Below are positions 7,484 through 16,186 of a DNA stretch of 64,000 bases, in pieces. The translations under genes and the position numbers were made by a program. The stretch is from Salipiger pentaromativorans (lineage in GTDB: Bacteria; Pseudomonadota; Alphaproteobacteria; Rhodobacterales; Rhodobacteraceae): contig NZ_JAMDHK010000014.1 of assembly GCF_024721115.1 (NCBI RefSeq), forward strand, positions 62,001 through 126,000, read 5' to 3'. Each line of letters opens with the position of its first letter. Position 1 is the stretch's first letter. The notes under the pieces were generated by a model. The model was not told where the DNA came from. It searched no databases and saw only the letters and a program-made list of their open reading frames with translations.

Positions 7484-8695
7484 TCAGGTGCCGTAAGCGC
7501 GGGCCTCGCCCATGACCGCCTCGGCGGCATTCACCAGGACATCCGCCACCGCAGAACAATCCTCGAGCGTCAGCCGCGCCGGAAGGCGGGTGTCGCAGGC
7601 GCGTTCCAGCATGGCACGGGTGCGCGGCAGCTCGGGAATCTCGCCGATGAACTGCCAGTTCCAGAAGGCGCGGGCGTTGTCGGCCGACAGGCCGAAGACC
7701 TGCACCTTCACCCCCATCGCATCCGCGGCCTCGGCAAAGGCGCGCATCTCGTCGCGATCCATGCCCACCAGGTTGAATTGCAGCGAATCCGGCGCCCGCT
7801 CTTCCGGGCCCAGCTTCTCGGGCACCTCGATCCAGGGGCTGCGGGTGATCCGCGCGGCCACGAAATCGTGGTTGCGGCGCCCGTCGCGCACCCGGCGGTC
7901 GACATGGCCGAGCTGCGGGCGGATCACCGCCGCCGAGAGGTTGGACATGCGCAGATTGTAGAGCGGCAGCTTGTTCTGCCAGCGCGCAAAGGCCTCTTCC
8001 AGATCGGCGGAATTGTCGCCGCGGCTCATGTGTTTCTTCCAGTTGTGCTCATAGGCCCCCGAAAGGATGACCGCCCGCGCCACGACATCTGCGTCGTCGG
8101 TGATCAGAACACCGCCTTCGCCGGCATTCACCAGCTTGTAGCTCTGGAAGGAGAAACAGCCGATCTTGCCGATGGTGCCGATCTTGCGTCCGCCCCAGAC
8201 GGTGCCCAGCGAATGCGCCGCATCCTCGATCACGGGAATGCCGCGCGCGTCGCAAAGCGCCATGATCGCGTCCATATCCGAGGTATGGCCGCGCATATGG
8301 CTGATGATCACCGCCGAGACGCCATCGAGCTTGGCCTCGAAATCCGCCAGATCGACGCGGTAATTGTCGCCCACCTCGCACAGCACCGGCACGCAATCCG
8401 CATGCACCACCGAGGAGGGCACGGCGGCAAAGGTGAACCCGGGCAGCAGCACGCGCGCGTCGCGCGGCAGCCCCAGCGCCTTCAGCGACAGGAACAGCGC
8501 CGCCGAACAGCTCGACACCGCCAGTGCGTATTTCGCGCCCATGAGGGCGGCGAATTCCCGTTCGAGCAGCGCCACCGGCGCATCCTCGGGCGCGGTGTAG
8601 CGGAAGAGGTCGCCCGATTGCAGCAGGCGGTCGATCTCGGCACGGGCCTCCGCCGGGATCGGCTCGGCGTCATGCATGTTGGGCAAACGGTCCAT
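7484..8695 (-). CDS. DegT/DnrJ/EryC1/StrS-family PLP-dependent aminotransferase
   Basis: The 403-residue fold-type I enzyme resembles sugar aminotransferases that act on nucleotide-linked keto sugars. Visible features are GDLFRYT near residue 28, SSCSAALFLSLKAL (61-74), PGFTFAAVPSS, EDAAHSLG (157-164) and the PLP-binding lysine in SFQSYKLVNAGEGG (K187). The C-terminal third is less typical, and no sugar-biosynthesis genes surround it, so the substrate is unknown. It is monocistronic on the minus strand: a strong terminator separates it from the upstream puuB-type gene, and it converges with phaR. The start is weakly supported; the internal Met at residue 7 is an alternative. Confidence 0.85.
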   Translation of the reverse strand: MDRLPNMHDAEPIPAEARAEIDRLLQSGDLFRYTAPEDAPVALLEREFAALMGAKYALAVSSCSAALFLSLKALGLPRDARVLLPGFTFAAVPSSVVHADCVPVLCEVGDNYRVDLADFEAKLDGVSAVIISHMRGHTSDMDAIMALCDARGIPVIEDAAHSLGTVWGGRKIGTIGKIGCFSFQSYKLVNAGEGGVLITDDADVVARAVILSGAYEHNWKKHMSRGDNSADLEEAFARWQNKLPLYNLRMSNLSAAVIRPQLGHVDRRVRDGRRNHDFVAARITRSPWIEVPEKLGPEERAPDSLQFNLVGMDRDEMRAFAEAADAMGVKVQVFGLSADNARAFWNWQFIGEIPELPRTRAMLERACDTRLPARLTLEDCSAVADVLVNAAEAVMGEARAYGT

Positions 8696-8758
8696 ATTTC
8701 AAAATCCCGAATACTGGCTTTGTGAAATCTTAAACAGCAGCTCTGTGACAGCCAAGTG

Positions 8759-8787
8759 AAAACCGCGCCCGAAGGGGCGCGGTTTTT
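8759..8787. terminator. Bidirectional-type intrinsic terminator
   Basis: AAAACCGCGCCC (8759-8770), loop GAAG, and GGGCGCGGTTTTT (8775-8787) form a 12-bp stem flanked by A and T tracts. It ends minus-strand transcripts of the puuB-like gene before the DegT gene. Confidence 0.85.
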
Positions 8788-8827
8788 CGCGGGGTGACGC
8801 AACGTTGCGACAGGTTGCGACAGGGGG

Positions 8828-10129
8828 TCAGATGCCGATCCGGTCGCGCAGCGCGTACCAGGTCATCGCCAGCGTCAGCAGCGGGCTGCGGAAGGCCGGG
8901 CCGCCGGGAAAGGGCGGCACGGGCAGGGCGGCCATGGCGTCGAACCCGTCGGACTGGCCGCGCAGCGCCTCGGCCAGCAGCCGCCCCGCATGCACGGCGG
9001 TGCCCACGCCATGACCGGAATAGCCCGAGGCCGAGAGGATATTGGGCGCCAGCCGCACCAGATAGGGCAGGCGCTTCATGGTGATCGCCAGCGTGCCGCC
9101 CCAAGCGTAGTCGATGCGCACGCCCCTAAGATGCGGAAAGATCTCCAGCATCGGCTTGCGCACCGTGGCGGCAATGTCCTTCGGAAAGCGGTAACCATAG
9201 CTCTCGCCGCCCCCGAACAGCAGCCGCCTGTCCGGGCTCAGCCGGAAATAATTCACCACATGGCGCGAATCCGCCACCGCCACGTCGCGGGTCAGCACCT
9301 CCCGCACCCGGTCCCCCAGCGGCTCGGTCGCGACGATGAAATTGTTGATCGGCATGACCCGCCGCGCCACCTTCGGCTGCAACCGCCCCAGATAGCCGTT
9401 GGCGGCATAGATCACCTGGCGCGCGCGCACCTTGCCGCTTTCGCCCTGCACGACGCAGTCGCCGCCCTCCTGCACCTGCAGCACAAGGCTCCGCTCGAAG
9501 ATCCGCGCCCCGGCGGCCGCCGCCGCCCGCGCCAGCCCCTGGGCAAAGCGCAGCGGGTGCAGATGCCCCGCGCCCATATCCAGCACCCCGCCCTTGTAAT
9601 CGGGCGAGGGGCAAAGCGCGTGAAACGCCTCCGCGTCCAGCGTCTCGATCTCGTAGCCATAGGCGTCGCCCATATGCGCGGCGTAGTCATGCAGATGCGC
9701 CACCTCGCCGGCGCGCGAGCCGCACCAGGCCACGCCGTCGCGCAGGTCGCAGTCGATGCCATGGCGCGCGATCAGATCCCGCACCAGATCCTTGGCTTCC
9801 TCGCCCAGATCCCAGAGATGGCGCGCGTCGTCCTGCCCCACCATCGCCTCCAGCGACAGCTGGTCCTGCCGCTGACCCGAGCCCAGCTGCCCGCCATTGC
9901 GCCCCGAGGCGCCGAACCCCACCCGATGCGCCTCCAGCACCACCACGTCGCGCCCGGCCTCCGCCAGATGCAGCGCCGCGGACAGCCCGGTGAACCCGGC
10001 CCCCACGATACAGACATCGGCCCGGATCTCGCCTTTCAGAACCGGAAACGCCGGAAGATGCGACGCGGTGGCGGCGTACCAGCTCTCGGGATAGAAGCCG
10101 CGTTTGTCGTTGGAAAACAGCAGGTTCAC
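8828..10129 (-). CDS. puuB: FAD-dependent oxidoreductase, gamma-glutamylputrescine oxidase-like (PuuB)
   Basis: The 433-residue DAO-family flavoprotein has an N-terminal Rossmann motif (DVCIVGAGFTGLSAALHLAEAG, about residues 38-60), then VLEAHRVGFGASGRNGGQLG, which is typical of PuuB/OrdL proteins. A C-terminal SASGYSGHGVGTAVHAGRLLAEAL segment completes FAD binding. In the Puu pathway it oxidises gamma-glutamylputrescine to the aldehyde, releasing ammonia and peroxide. The GTG start at 10129 is chosen because GGGAGGGGG directly precedes it and the NLLFSNDKRGFYPESWY start is family-like. It lies downstream of the glutamine-synthetase-like genes on the same strand. The substrate is inferred from this context. 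Confidence 0.85.
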   Translation of the reverse strand: MNLLFSNDKRGFYPESWYAATASHLPAFPVLKGEIRADVCIVGAGFTGLSAALHLAEAGRDVVVLEAHRVGFGASGRNGGQLGSGQRQDQLSLEAMVGQDDARHLWDLGEEAKDLVRDLIARHGIDCDLRDGVAWCGSRAGEVAHLHDYAAHMGDAYGYEIETLDAEAFHALCPSPDYKGGVLDMGAGHLHPLRFAQGLARAAAAAGARIFERSLVLQVQEGGDCVVQGESGKVRARQVIYAANGYLGRLQPKVARRVMPINNFIVATEPLGDRVREVLTRDVAVADSRHVVNYFRLSPDRRLLFGGGESYGYRFPKDIAATVRKPMLEIFPHLRGVRIDYAWGGTLAITMKRLPYLVRLAPNILSASGYSGHGVGTAVHAGRLLAEALRGQSDGFDAMAALPVPPFPGGPAFRSPLLTLAMTWYALRDRIGI

Positions 10130-10138
10130 GCACCCCCT

Positions 10139-10162
10139 CCCTTCTTCTCTTTCCAAATACGC
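10139..10162 (-). repeat. Dispersed leader motif, copy 1 (GTATTTGGAAAGAGAAGAAG type)
   Basis: Read on the minus strand, GTATTT, one or two variable bases, and GAAAGAGAAGAAGGG end about 10 bases before the puuB-like start codon. A near-identical copy is at 15176-15199, also just upstream of a minus-strand start codon. Confidence 0.65.
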
Positions 10163-10280
10163 ATGGCCGGACCCGCGCCACAGGCAGGCCCGTCTCATAG
10201 GCGTCACAGACCCACGGGCCCCGAGGCAAAGGGCAAAGCCCGGCGCCGAGACAGCCTGCGCGCGTCAGCGCCCCGCCGGA

Positions 10281-11639
10281 TCAGACGTTCAACAGCAGGT
10301 GCTCGCGCTCCCAGGGGCTGATCACCGCGAGGAACTCCTCGTATTCCGCCCGTTTCACGATCGCATAGACCCGCGCGAATTCCGGTCCCAGCACGCCGTG
10401 CAGCGCGTCCGCCTCGTCCCAGAGATCCAGCGCCGAGCCCAGCACGCGGGGAATGTCGCCCTCGCCCTCATAGGCATCGCCGCGGAACTGCTTCGACGGC
10501 CGCCGCTCCTCCATCATCCCCAGATAGCCGCAGGCCAGCGAGGCGGCGATTCCCAGATAGGGGTTGCAGTCCATGCCCGCCAGCCGGTTCTCGATCCGGC
10601 GGCTGTCCGGTCCCGAGAGCGGAATGCGGATGCCGGTGGTGCGGTTGTCGCGGCCCCATTCCAGATTGATCGGCGCCGCGTGGTCGCGCACATAGCGGCG
10701 GTAGGAGTTCACATAGGGCGCCATCACCGCCACCGCCGCCGGCAGATGGGTCTGCAAGCCGCCGATGAAGTGGAAAAACGCGTCCGTCTCGCCGCCCTGC
10801 GGGCCGGAAAAGATGTTCCGCCCGGTCTCCACATCCATCACCGAATGGTGGATATGCATGGCAGAGCCCGGCTCGTTGGCGATGGGTTTCGCCATGAAAG
10901 TGGCAAAACAATCGTGGCGCAGCGCCGCCTCGCGAATGAGCCGCTTGAAGTAGAACACCTCGTCGGCAAGCTTCACCGGATCGCCATGCCGCAGGTTGAT
11001 CTCCAGCTGCCCGGCGCCGCCCTCCTGGGTGATGCCGTCGATCTCGAACCCCTGCGCCTCGGCGAAATCGTAGATATCGTCGATCACCGGGCCGAATTCG
11101 TCCACGGCGGTCATCGAATAGGCCTGGCGCGCGGCGGCGGGGCGGCCCGAGCGGCCCATCATAGGCTCGATTTCCTTGGCCGGATCGAGGTTGCGCGCGA
11201 CGATGAAAAATTCCATCTCCGGCGCCACCACCGGCTTCCAGCCCTGCTCCTCATAGAGCTTCACCACGCGTTTCAGCACGTTGCGCGGCGCATAGGGGAT
11301 CGGCTCGCCATGCCGGTCAAAGGCGTCGTGGATCACCTGCAGCGTCCAGTCGCCGGTCCAGGGCGCGGCACTGGCGGTGGACATGTCGGGCTTGAGGATC
11401 ATGTCGCGCTCGATAAAGCCCTCTTCGCCCGCCGCTTCGCCCCATTCGCCGGTGATGGTCTGGTAAAAGATCGAATCCGGCAGGTGGAAATAGGCTTGGC
11501 GCGCGAATTTCGAGGCGGGCACCGCCTTGCCGCGCGCAATGCCCGGCAGGTCGGCGACGATGCATTCCACCTCGTCCAGCCGGCGGTTTTCCAGATAGGC
11601 GGCGGCGGCTTCGGGCAGTTTTTCCGACCAGTCGCTCAT
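10281..11639 (-). CDS. puuA: Glutamine synthetase-family ligase, gamma-glutamylputrescine synthetase-like (PuuA)
   Basis: The 452-residue protein shows the GS core: VVAPEMEFFIVARN near residue 140 (metal-binding Glu), GGAGQLEINL near 205, HIHHSVMD near 262, and NLEWGRDNRTTGIRIPLSGPDSRRIENRLAG near 330-360. It lacks the adenylylation-loop tyrosine region of GlnA. It probably ligates glutamate to an amine such as putrescine, the first step of gamma-glutamylated polyamine catabolism. Its start overlaps the amidotransferase stop (ATGA), so they are coupled. A second GS-like gene lies upstream in the same direction. The exact amine is not provable from sequence. Confidence 0.88.
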   Translation of the reverse strand: MSDWSEKLPEAAAAYLENRRLDEVECIVADLPGIARGKAVPASKFARQAYFHLPDSIFYQTITGEWGEAAGEEGFIERDMILKPDMSTASAAPWTGDWTLQVIHDAFDRHGEPIPYAPRNVLKRVVKLYEEQGWKPVVAPEMEFFIVARNLDPAKEIEPMMGRSGRPAAARQAYSMTAVDEFGPVIDDIYDFAEAQGFEIDGITQEGGAGQLEINLRHGDPVKLADEVFYFKRLIREAALRHDCFATFMAKPIANEPGSAMHIHHSVMDVETGRNIFSGPQGGETDAFFHFIGGLQTHLPAAVAVMAPYVNSYRRYVRDHAAPINLEWGRDNRTTGIRIPLSGPDSRRIENRLAGMDCNPYLGIAASLACGYLGMMEERRPSKQFRGDAYEGEGDIPRVLGSALDLWDEADALHGVLGPEFARVYAIVKRAEYEEFLAVISPWEREHLLLNV

Positions 11640-12319
11640 GCGATGCGCCCTTCCTTGAAAAACCGCACGAACTGCGCGCCGAGATCGGCGCTGTCGAGCG
11701 GCGTGGCCAGCTTGGCGGTGGCGTCCTCAAGCAGCGGCTGCGGCACCACGCCCGGCGCGCGGTGGGTGATCAGCCCCTTGACGAAATCGTCGCCGAATTC
11801 CGGGTGCGGCTGCACCGTATAGGCATGGCCGGGATAGAGCAGGGCCGCGTATTTGCAGCGCTCGGCCGAGGCCACGACCTCCGCCCCCGGCGGCAGCTCG
11901 GTCACCTGATCCTGATGCCAGGCATGCACCAGCTTCACCCCGTCGGGGTAGCGGTAGAGCGTCGGCCCCACGGTCCAGCCGCCCTCGAATTTCTCGACCT
12001 TGCCGCCAAGCGCCTGGGCGATGATCTGATGGCCGAAGCAAACGCCCACCAGCGGCTTGCCGGAGGCATAGATGTCGCGGATGAGCTGTTCCAGCGGCGG
12101 GATCCAGGGATGATCCTCATAGGCACCGTGGCGCGAGCCGGTGATCAGCCAGCCATCGGCGTCCCCGGGGCCCTGCGGAAAGTCGTTCTCGACCACGCTC
12201 CAGGTCTGGAAGTCAAAGCCCTGACCGCCCAGCAGCCGCTGGAACAGCTCGGGGTAATCGCCAGCCTCCTCGACAAGAACGTCGGGGACGAGGCCGGTTC
12301 GCAGAATGCCGATTTTCAT
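11636..12319 (-). CDS. Class I glutamine amidotransferase-like protein (PuuD-position hydrolase)
   Basis: The 227-residue protein has a triad-type GATase fold: GWLITGSRHGAYED near residue 55, the nucleophile elbow GVCFGHQIIAQALGG near 92-106 (Cys), and VQPHPEFGDDF near 170 (His, Glu). It resembles the GMP-synthase-type GATase family rather than the peptidase C26 family of E. coli PuuD. By position between two gamma-glutamyl ligase genes it probably hydrolyses a gamma-glutamyl amide intermediate (for example gamma-glutamyl-GABA). That role is inferred from context. Its stop overlaps the puuA-like start by four bases. Confidence 0.85.
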   Translation of the reverse strand: MKIGILRTGLVPDVLVEEAGDYPELFQRLLGGQGFDFQTWSVVENDFPQGPGDADGWLITGSRHGAYEDHPWIPPLEQLIRDIYASGKPLVGVCFGHQIIAQALGGKVEKFEGGWTVGPTLYRYPDGVKLVHAWHQDQVTELPPGAEVVASAERCKYAALLYPGHAYTVQPHPEFGDDFVKGLITHRAPGVVPQPLLEDATAKLATPLDSADLGAQFVRFFKEGRIA

Positions 12320-12382
12320 AAAGCACCAATGTCGTTGATGGGCGCGAGCCTAGTCCCGCCGCCGGAACGCGGCAAGGGGGGC

Positions 12383-13726
12383 TCAGACCGTGTCGAGATA
12401 GATTTCCACCTGCTCGGCGGGCGAGAGCTCGGACATGAAATGCAGCTCCTGCCGCTTGGTCAGCAGCAGGTTGCGGATCAGCCCTTCGGGCAGGATGCGC
12501 GGCATCACACTGCTGTCCTCGAAGGCGTCCATCGCGCCCTTCCAGGTGCCGGGGATCAGCGGCAGATCCTGCGCATAGGCATTGCCGGTGATCGGCGGGG
12601 GCGGCTCGGTCATGTCCTCGATGCCGTTCAGCGCGGCGCCCAGCAGCGTCGCCAGCAGCAGGTAGGGGTTCACGTCGCCGCCCGCGACCCGGTGCTCGAT
12701 GCGGCGTCCCTTGGGGCTGCCGCCGGGAATGCGGATCGCCGAGGTGCGGTTCTCATAGGCCCAGGAGATGCCGCAGGGGGCGTGATTCTCGGGCACCAGC
12801 CGGTCGTAGCTGTTCTGATGCGGGGCAAAGATCAGCGTGCTGTCATGCATCGCTTCCATCAGCCCACCCACCGCGTGACGCATCTGGTCGGTGCCCTTGG
12901 GGCCACCGTCGTCGAAGATGTTGTTGCCGTCCGCGTCCAGGACCGAGAAATGCACATGCATGCCCGAGCCGGCATAATCCTCATAGGGTTTCGCCATGAA
13001 GGAAGCGGCAAACCCGTGCCGCCGCGCCAGCCCGCGCACCAGCATCTTGAAAAGCCAGGCATCGTCTGCCGCGCGCAACGCATCCGGCTGGTGCATGAGA
13101 TTGATCTCGAACTGCCCGAGCCCGGCTTCGGAAATCGCCGTGTCGGCGGGAATGTCCATGTCCTCGCAGGCATCGTAAAGATCGGTGAAGAAGATGTCGA
13201 AGGCGTCGAGCGCGCGGATCGACAGCACCTCGGCGGCCTTGCGTCGCTTCTGAGACCGCGGCGAGAGCGGCACCTGCAGCGACTTGCCGCTGTCGTCGAT
13301 CAGGAAAAACTCCATCTCCACGGCCACCACCGGCGTCAGCCCGCGCGCCTTGTAGCGCTTGACCACCTGCGCCAGCGCATGGCGCGGGTCGCCCTCGAAG
13401 GGGCGGCCGTCCTCGCGATACATCCAGATCGGGAGAAGCGCGGTCGGCGCCTCCAGCCAGGGCATCGGCACAAAGCCGCGCTCGGTGGGTTTCAGCACCC
13501 CGTCGCGGTCGCCGGTCTCGAAGACCAGCGGGCTGTCGTCGATGTCCTCGCCCCAGATGTCGAGGTTCAGCACGGACATGGGAAAGCGTGTGCCCTCTTC
13601 GACGACCTTGTCGGCGAAGCGCGCGGGCACGCGCTTGCCGCGCGGTTGTCCGTTGAGGTCGGAGGCCGCCACGCGGATGGTGCGGACCTGCGGGTTCTTG
13701 CGCAGCCAGCTTTTCGGGTCGTTCAT
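12383..13726 (-). CDS. Second glutamine synthetase-family ligase
   Basis: The 447-residue GS-family protein has VVAVEMEFFLIDD near residue 145, EAGLGQFEINLMHQ near 215, HVHFSVLDADG near 270 and SWAYENRTSAIRIPGGSPKGRRIEHRVAGGDVNPY near 335-370. It is clearly divergent from its neighbour (10281-11639), so the pair are old paralogues, not a recent duplication. It could act on a different amine or a later intermediate. It is the promoter-proximal gene of the block; a 30-bp near-palindrome lies four bases before its start codon. No good ribosome-binding site is visible because the palindrome occupies that space. Confidence 0.87.
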   Translation of the reverse strand: MNDPKSWLRKNPQVRTIRVAASDLNGQPRGKRVPARFADKVVEEGTRFPMSVLNLDIWGEDIDDSPLVFETGDRDGVLKPTERGFVPMPWLEAPTALLPIWMYREDGRPFEGDPRHALAQVVKRYKARGLTPVVAVEMEFFLIDDSGKSLQVPLSPRSQKRRKAAEVLSIRALDAFDIFFTDLYDACEDMDIPADTAISEAGLGQFEINLMHQPDALRAADDAWLFKMLVRGLARRHGFAASFMAKPYEDYAGSGMHVHFSVLDADGNNIFDDGGPKGTDQMRHAVGGLMEAMHDSTLIFAPHQNSYDRLVPENHAPCGISWAYENRTSAIRIPGGSPKGRRIEHRVAGGDVNPYLLLATLLGAALNGIEDMTEPPPPITGNAYAQDLPLIPGTWKGAMDAFEDSSVMPRILPEGLIRNLLLTKRQELHFMSELSPAEQVEIYLDTV

Positions 13727-13730
13727 CGGT

Positions 13731-13760
13731 CTATCCAGAATTTGATCAAATTATGGATAG
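13731..13760. promoter_or_regulatory. 30-bp near-perfect palindromic operator at the head of the gamma-glutamylation genes
   Basis: The arms CTATCCAGAATTTGA and TCAAATTATGGATAG match in 14 of 15 pairs. The core AATTTGATCAAATT is a perfect 14-bp palindrome. It ends four bases from the ATG of the minus-strand ligase gene and is very AT-rich in a GC-rich region. A repressor bound here would cover the -10 region and start site. Confidence 0.7.
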
Positions 13761-13823
13761 CGCGGCCCGCAGGGGGCTGGCAAGGGAAAAGCCGCGCCAC
13801 GCGCGGGCGTGGCGCGGCTGCGC

Positions 13824-14240
13824 CTAGCGGATGGACACCGGCAGCCGGAATCCCACGGTCTTGCCCGCGTCCTTGTCGTTGCCCATCAGATAGACTCGGA
13901 TCGTGTAGTCGCCGCTTTCGGGCAGGGTGACGTTGGCCTCATGCCCGTCGCGAGAGCCGACAAAGAGCGCCTCCCAGGTGGCGCCCGGCGGCATGATGTT
14001 GAAATAGATCGTCCCGTTGCCGTTGGTGCCATCGACGATCACCCGCGCCTCCAGCGTCTGGCCCTTCCCGGCGCCGAGCAGGTAGTCGATATAGGCGTTG
14101 CCCTTGATCGTCCCGCTGATCGTGGCACCCGATGCGCCTTTCTCGAATTCGACGCGAGACTGCGTCTGCGGCAGGGCGGGGGTGGCGAAAAGGCCGGTGG
14201 CGATGACGGCGGCCAGAAGGCCGGCGGTGCGCTTTGGCAT
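13824..14240 (-). CDS. Exported small protein, PliG-like/C-terminal beta-domain, function unknown
   Basis: The 138-residue protein has a clear signal peptide (MPKRTAGLLAAVIATGLFATPALP, cleavage after about residue 24). The mature domain is rich in beta-strand pattern: VEFEKGASGATISGTIKG, then NIMPPGATWEALFVGS, then SGDYTIRVYLMGNDKDAGKT. This pattern recalls periplasmic inhibitors of g-type lysozyme (PliG) and proteins misleadingly labelled DNA breaking-rejoining in Rhodobacteraceae; this is a memory-based resemblance. The start at 14240 was chosen because the signal peptide begins there. It lies between the transporter and the gamma-glutamyl genes on the same strand. Confidence 0.75.
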   Translation of the reverse strand: MPKRTAGLLAAVIATGLFATPALPQTQSRVEFEKGASGATISGTIKGNAYIDYLLGAGKGQTLEARVIVDGTNGNGTIYFNIMPPGATWEALFVGSRDGHEANVTLPESGDYTIRVYLMGNDKDAGKTVGFRLPVSIR

Positions 14241-14344
14241 GGGGTCCTCGCTTGGCTGAGCGCGGGCAGGCGACACTGCCCGGCGTCATCATGCGCGCAG
14301 GCGGCCCGGACGCAAAGCGGTTTCGGCATGGCCCGGGGGGCGCC

Positions 14345-15151
14345 TCAGCGCATGAGGTTCGGGCGGTAACGGATGCGCGTCTTGCGGGCCTGCGGCAGAT
14401 GCCGGTTCAGGCGGCGGTTGATGGCGCCGAAGATGCCGATGATCGTCAGGGTCAGAACGATGAAATAGCCCGCGAGGATCGGGTAGGCGATGAACGGGTT
14501 GAAGGTCTTGTCGGCGAAGTAGCTCGCGTAATAAAGCGCGTCGCCCCGCTGCTGCCAGGCGGGAAAGCCCGAGAAGAACACCAGCGTCGTGGCGTGGAAC
14601 AGAAAGATCGCCTCGTTGGTATAGGCGGGCCAGGCCAGCCGCAGCATGGTCGGCCAGACGATCTTGCGGAACCGCGGCCAGCCCGAGAACCCGTAGGCAT
14701 CCGCCGCCTCGACATCGCCCCTGGGTATCGACAGCAGCGCGCCATAGAAGATCTCGCCGGAATAGGCGGCGGTGTTGAGAAACAGCACCACCAGCGCGCC
14801 CAGCCAGGCCGAGGTGAAGGGCGAGAAGACGGGCGAGACCGATTTCAGGCTGAGAAACAGGAAATAGGCAAAGAAGAACTGGATGAAGAGCGGCGAGCCC
14901 CGGAAGACAAAGATGAACCATTCCGACAGCTTGCGCAGCGGGGTGATCTTCGACGCCTTGCCCACCGCGACCGCCGTGGCCAGAAAGAACCCCGAGATCA
15001 GCGCCACCACGCCGAAATAGACGTTCCAGATCATGCCCGAGCCGATCAGCACCACCTGCTTGCAGATGGTGAAATCGTCGCGCGGCAGCAGCCGCTCGCC
15101 GATCCCCAGCGAGCGCAGCCCGTAATCCGCCACCACATCCCAGCAGCTCAT
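14345..15151 (-). CDS. Polar amino-acid ABC transporter permease (HisM/ArtM type)
   Basis: The 268-residue inner-membrane permease has about five hydrophobic segments and the EAA-loop region DVEAADAYGFSGWPRFRKIVWPTMLRLAWPAYTNE (about residues 150-185), which docks on the ATPase. FVFRGSPLFIQFFFAYF near residue 80 is typical of the HisM/GlnP family. It is the last gene of the transporter set on the minus strand. A copy of the dispersed GAAAGAGAAGAAGG leader motif lies in the gap upstream of its start. Substrate class: basic or polar amino acids, possibly an opine. Confidence 0.88.
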   Translation of the reverse strand: MSCWDVVADYGLRSLGIGERLLPRDDFTICKQVVLIGSGMIWNVYFGVVALISGFFLATAVAVGKASKITPLRKLSEWFIFVFRGSPLFIQFFFAYFLFLSLKSVSPVFSPFTSAWLGALVVLFLNTAAYSGEIFYGALLSIPRGDVEAADAYGFSGWPRFRKIVWPTMLRLAWPAYTNEAIFLFHATTLVFFSGFPAWQQRGDALYYASYFADKTFNPFIAYPILAGYFIVLTLTIIGIFGAINRRLNRHLPQARKTRIRYRPNLMR

Positions 15152-15175
15152 GCGCGGTCCCCCTGCGCGATTCTG

Positions 15176-15199
15176 CCCTTCTTCTCTTTCAAAATACGC
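15176..15199 (-). repeat. Dispersed leader motif, copy 2
   Basis: On the minus strand GCGTATTTT is followed by GAAAGAGAAGAAGGG, ending about 25 bases before the permease start codon at 15151. It matches copy 1 at 10139-10162 except for one base. Confidence 0.65.
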
Positions 15200-15257
15200 C
15201 CCTTCTGTCCGCGCAGCGGACCGGGGCAACGCTCCCCTGCGGCGCGGCACATCCGCC

Positions 15258-16139
15258 TCATGCCGCCTTCCTCTGGGCTTCGCCGCCCATGGTCGCCTGC
15301 CCGTGGGTGAGCTTTTTCATCAGCCGGTCGAGCACGATCTCGGAAAGCCGCGTGAAGGCCAGGTAGAAGACCAGCAGCCCGAGGAAATACCACACTCGCC
15401 AGTCGCCATGCGGGTAATCGGTGAAGCGCGCGGTCTTGGCGCCGCCCAGATCGCGCGCCCAGTAGACGATGTCCTCGACCCCCAGCAGGAACAGCAGCGG
15501 CGTGGCCTTGATCAGCACCATCCAGAGGTTCGAGAGGCCGGGCAGCGCATAGACCCACATCTGCGGAATGAGGATCCGCCAGAAGATCTGGCGATGGGTC
15601 ATGCCATAGGCCTCCGCCGTTTCCAGCTGCGCATGCGGCACCGCGCGCATCGCGCCGAACAGCACATTGGCGGCAAAGGCGCCGAAGACGATGGCGAAGG
15701 TCACGACGGCCAGCGTGAACCCGTAGATCTCGTGCCAGATCTGCGGCGCGGTGGAGAGCGGCAGCTTGGCCGCCTGACAGACGATGAAATCCGAGCCCTG
15801 ACGGATCGGCTGATCCCAGTCGGGGCATTTGACCTTGTGCCGCAGGTATTCCAGCCCCTGATCCAGCGCGATCACGAAGAACAGGAAGAACACGATGTCG
15901 GGCACGCCGCGCACCATGGCGATATAGAGCTTGCCGAGCCAGCTCAGCGGCGCAAAGCGCGCGCGGGCGGCGGCGGCACCCGCAAAGCCGAACCCCAGCG
16001 CCACCGGCGCGGTGATCGCCAGCAGCAAGAGCACCGTCCCGAAGGAGGCGTAGAACAGCATCAGCTTGCCCGTCGTCAGGTAGCAGGCAAACCAGGCCGG
16101 GGCCGCGAGGACCGAAGGGTCGGTGCAATAGGAAAACAT
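15258..16139 (-). CDS. Polar amino-acid ABC transporter permease (HisQ/ArtQ type)
   Basis: The 293-residue permease has hydrophobic segments at about residues 24-55, 75-95, 145-170, 190-215 and 245-265. VRGVPDIVFFLFFVIALDQG near residue 77 and the EAA-loop ETAEAYGMTHRQIFWRILIPQMWVYALPGLSN near 172-203 define the family. A periplasmic insert of about 45 residues (CPDWDQPIRQGSDFIVCQAAK) carries two cysteines. It forms a heterodimer with the other permease. It is 47 bases downstream of the binding-protein gene, in one operon with it. Confidence 0.88.
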   Translation of the reverse strand: MFSYCTDPSVLAAPAWFACYLTTGKLMLFYASFGTVLLLLAITAPVALGFGFAGAAAARARFAPLSWLGKLYIAMVRGVPDIVFFLFFVIALDQGLEYLRHKVKCPDWDQPIRQGSDFIVCQAAKLPLSTAPQIWHEIYGFTLAVVTFAIVFGAFAANVLFGAMRAVPHAQLETAEAYGMTHRQIFWRILIPQMWVYALPGLSNLWMVLIKATPLLFLLGVEDIVYWARDLGGAKTARFTDYPHGDWRVWYFLGLLVFYLAFTRLSEIVLDRLMKKLTHGQATMGGEAQRKAA

Positions 16140-16186
16140 GGGCGCGGAAAGGGTGGCGGGGCCGGGGCCCCGCCGCCCGTCTCACA

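Noticed and set aside
11762-13930. 722-codon plus-strand open frame across the amidotransferase and second glutamine-synthetase genes
   Set aside because: It mirrors genuine minus-strand enzymes with full catalytic motifs; its own translation is histidine/arginine/glycine-rich without domains.
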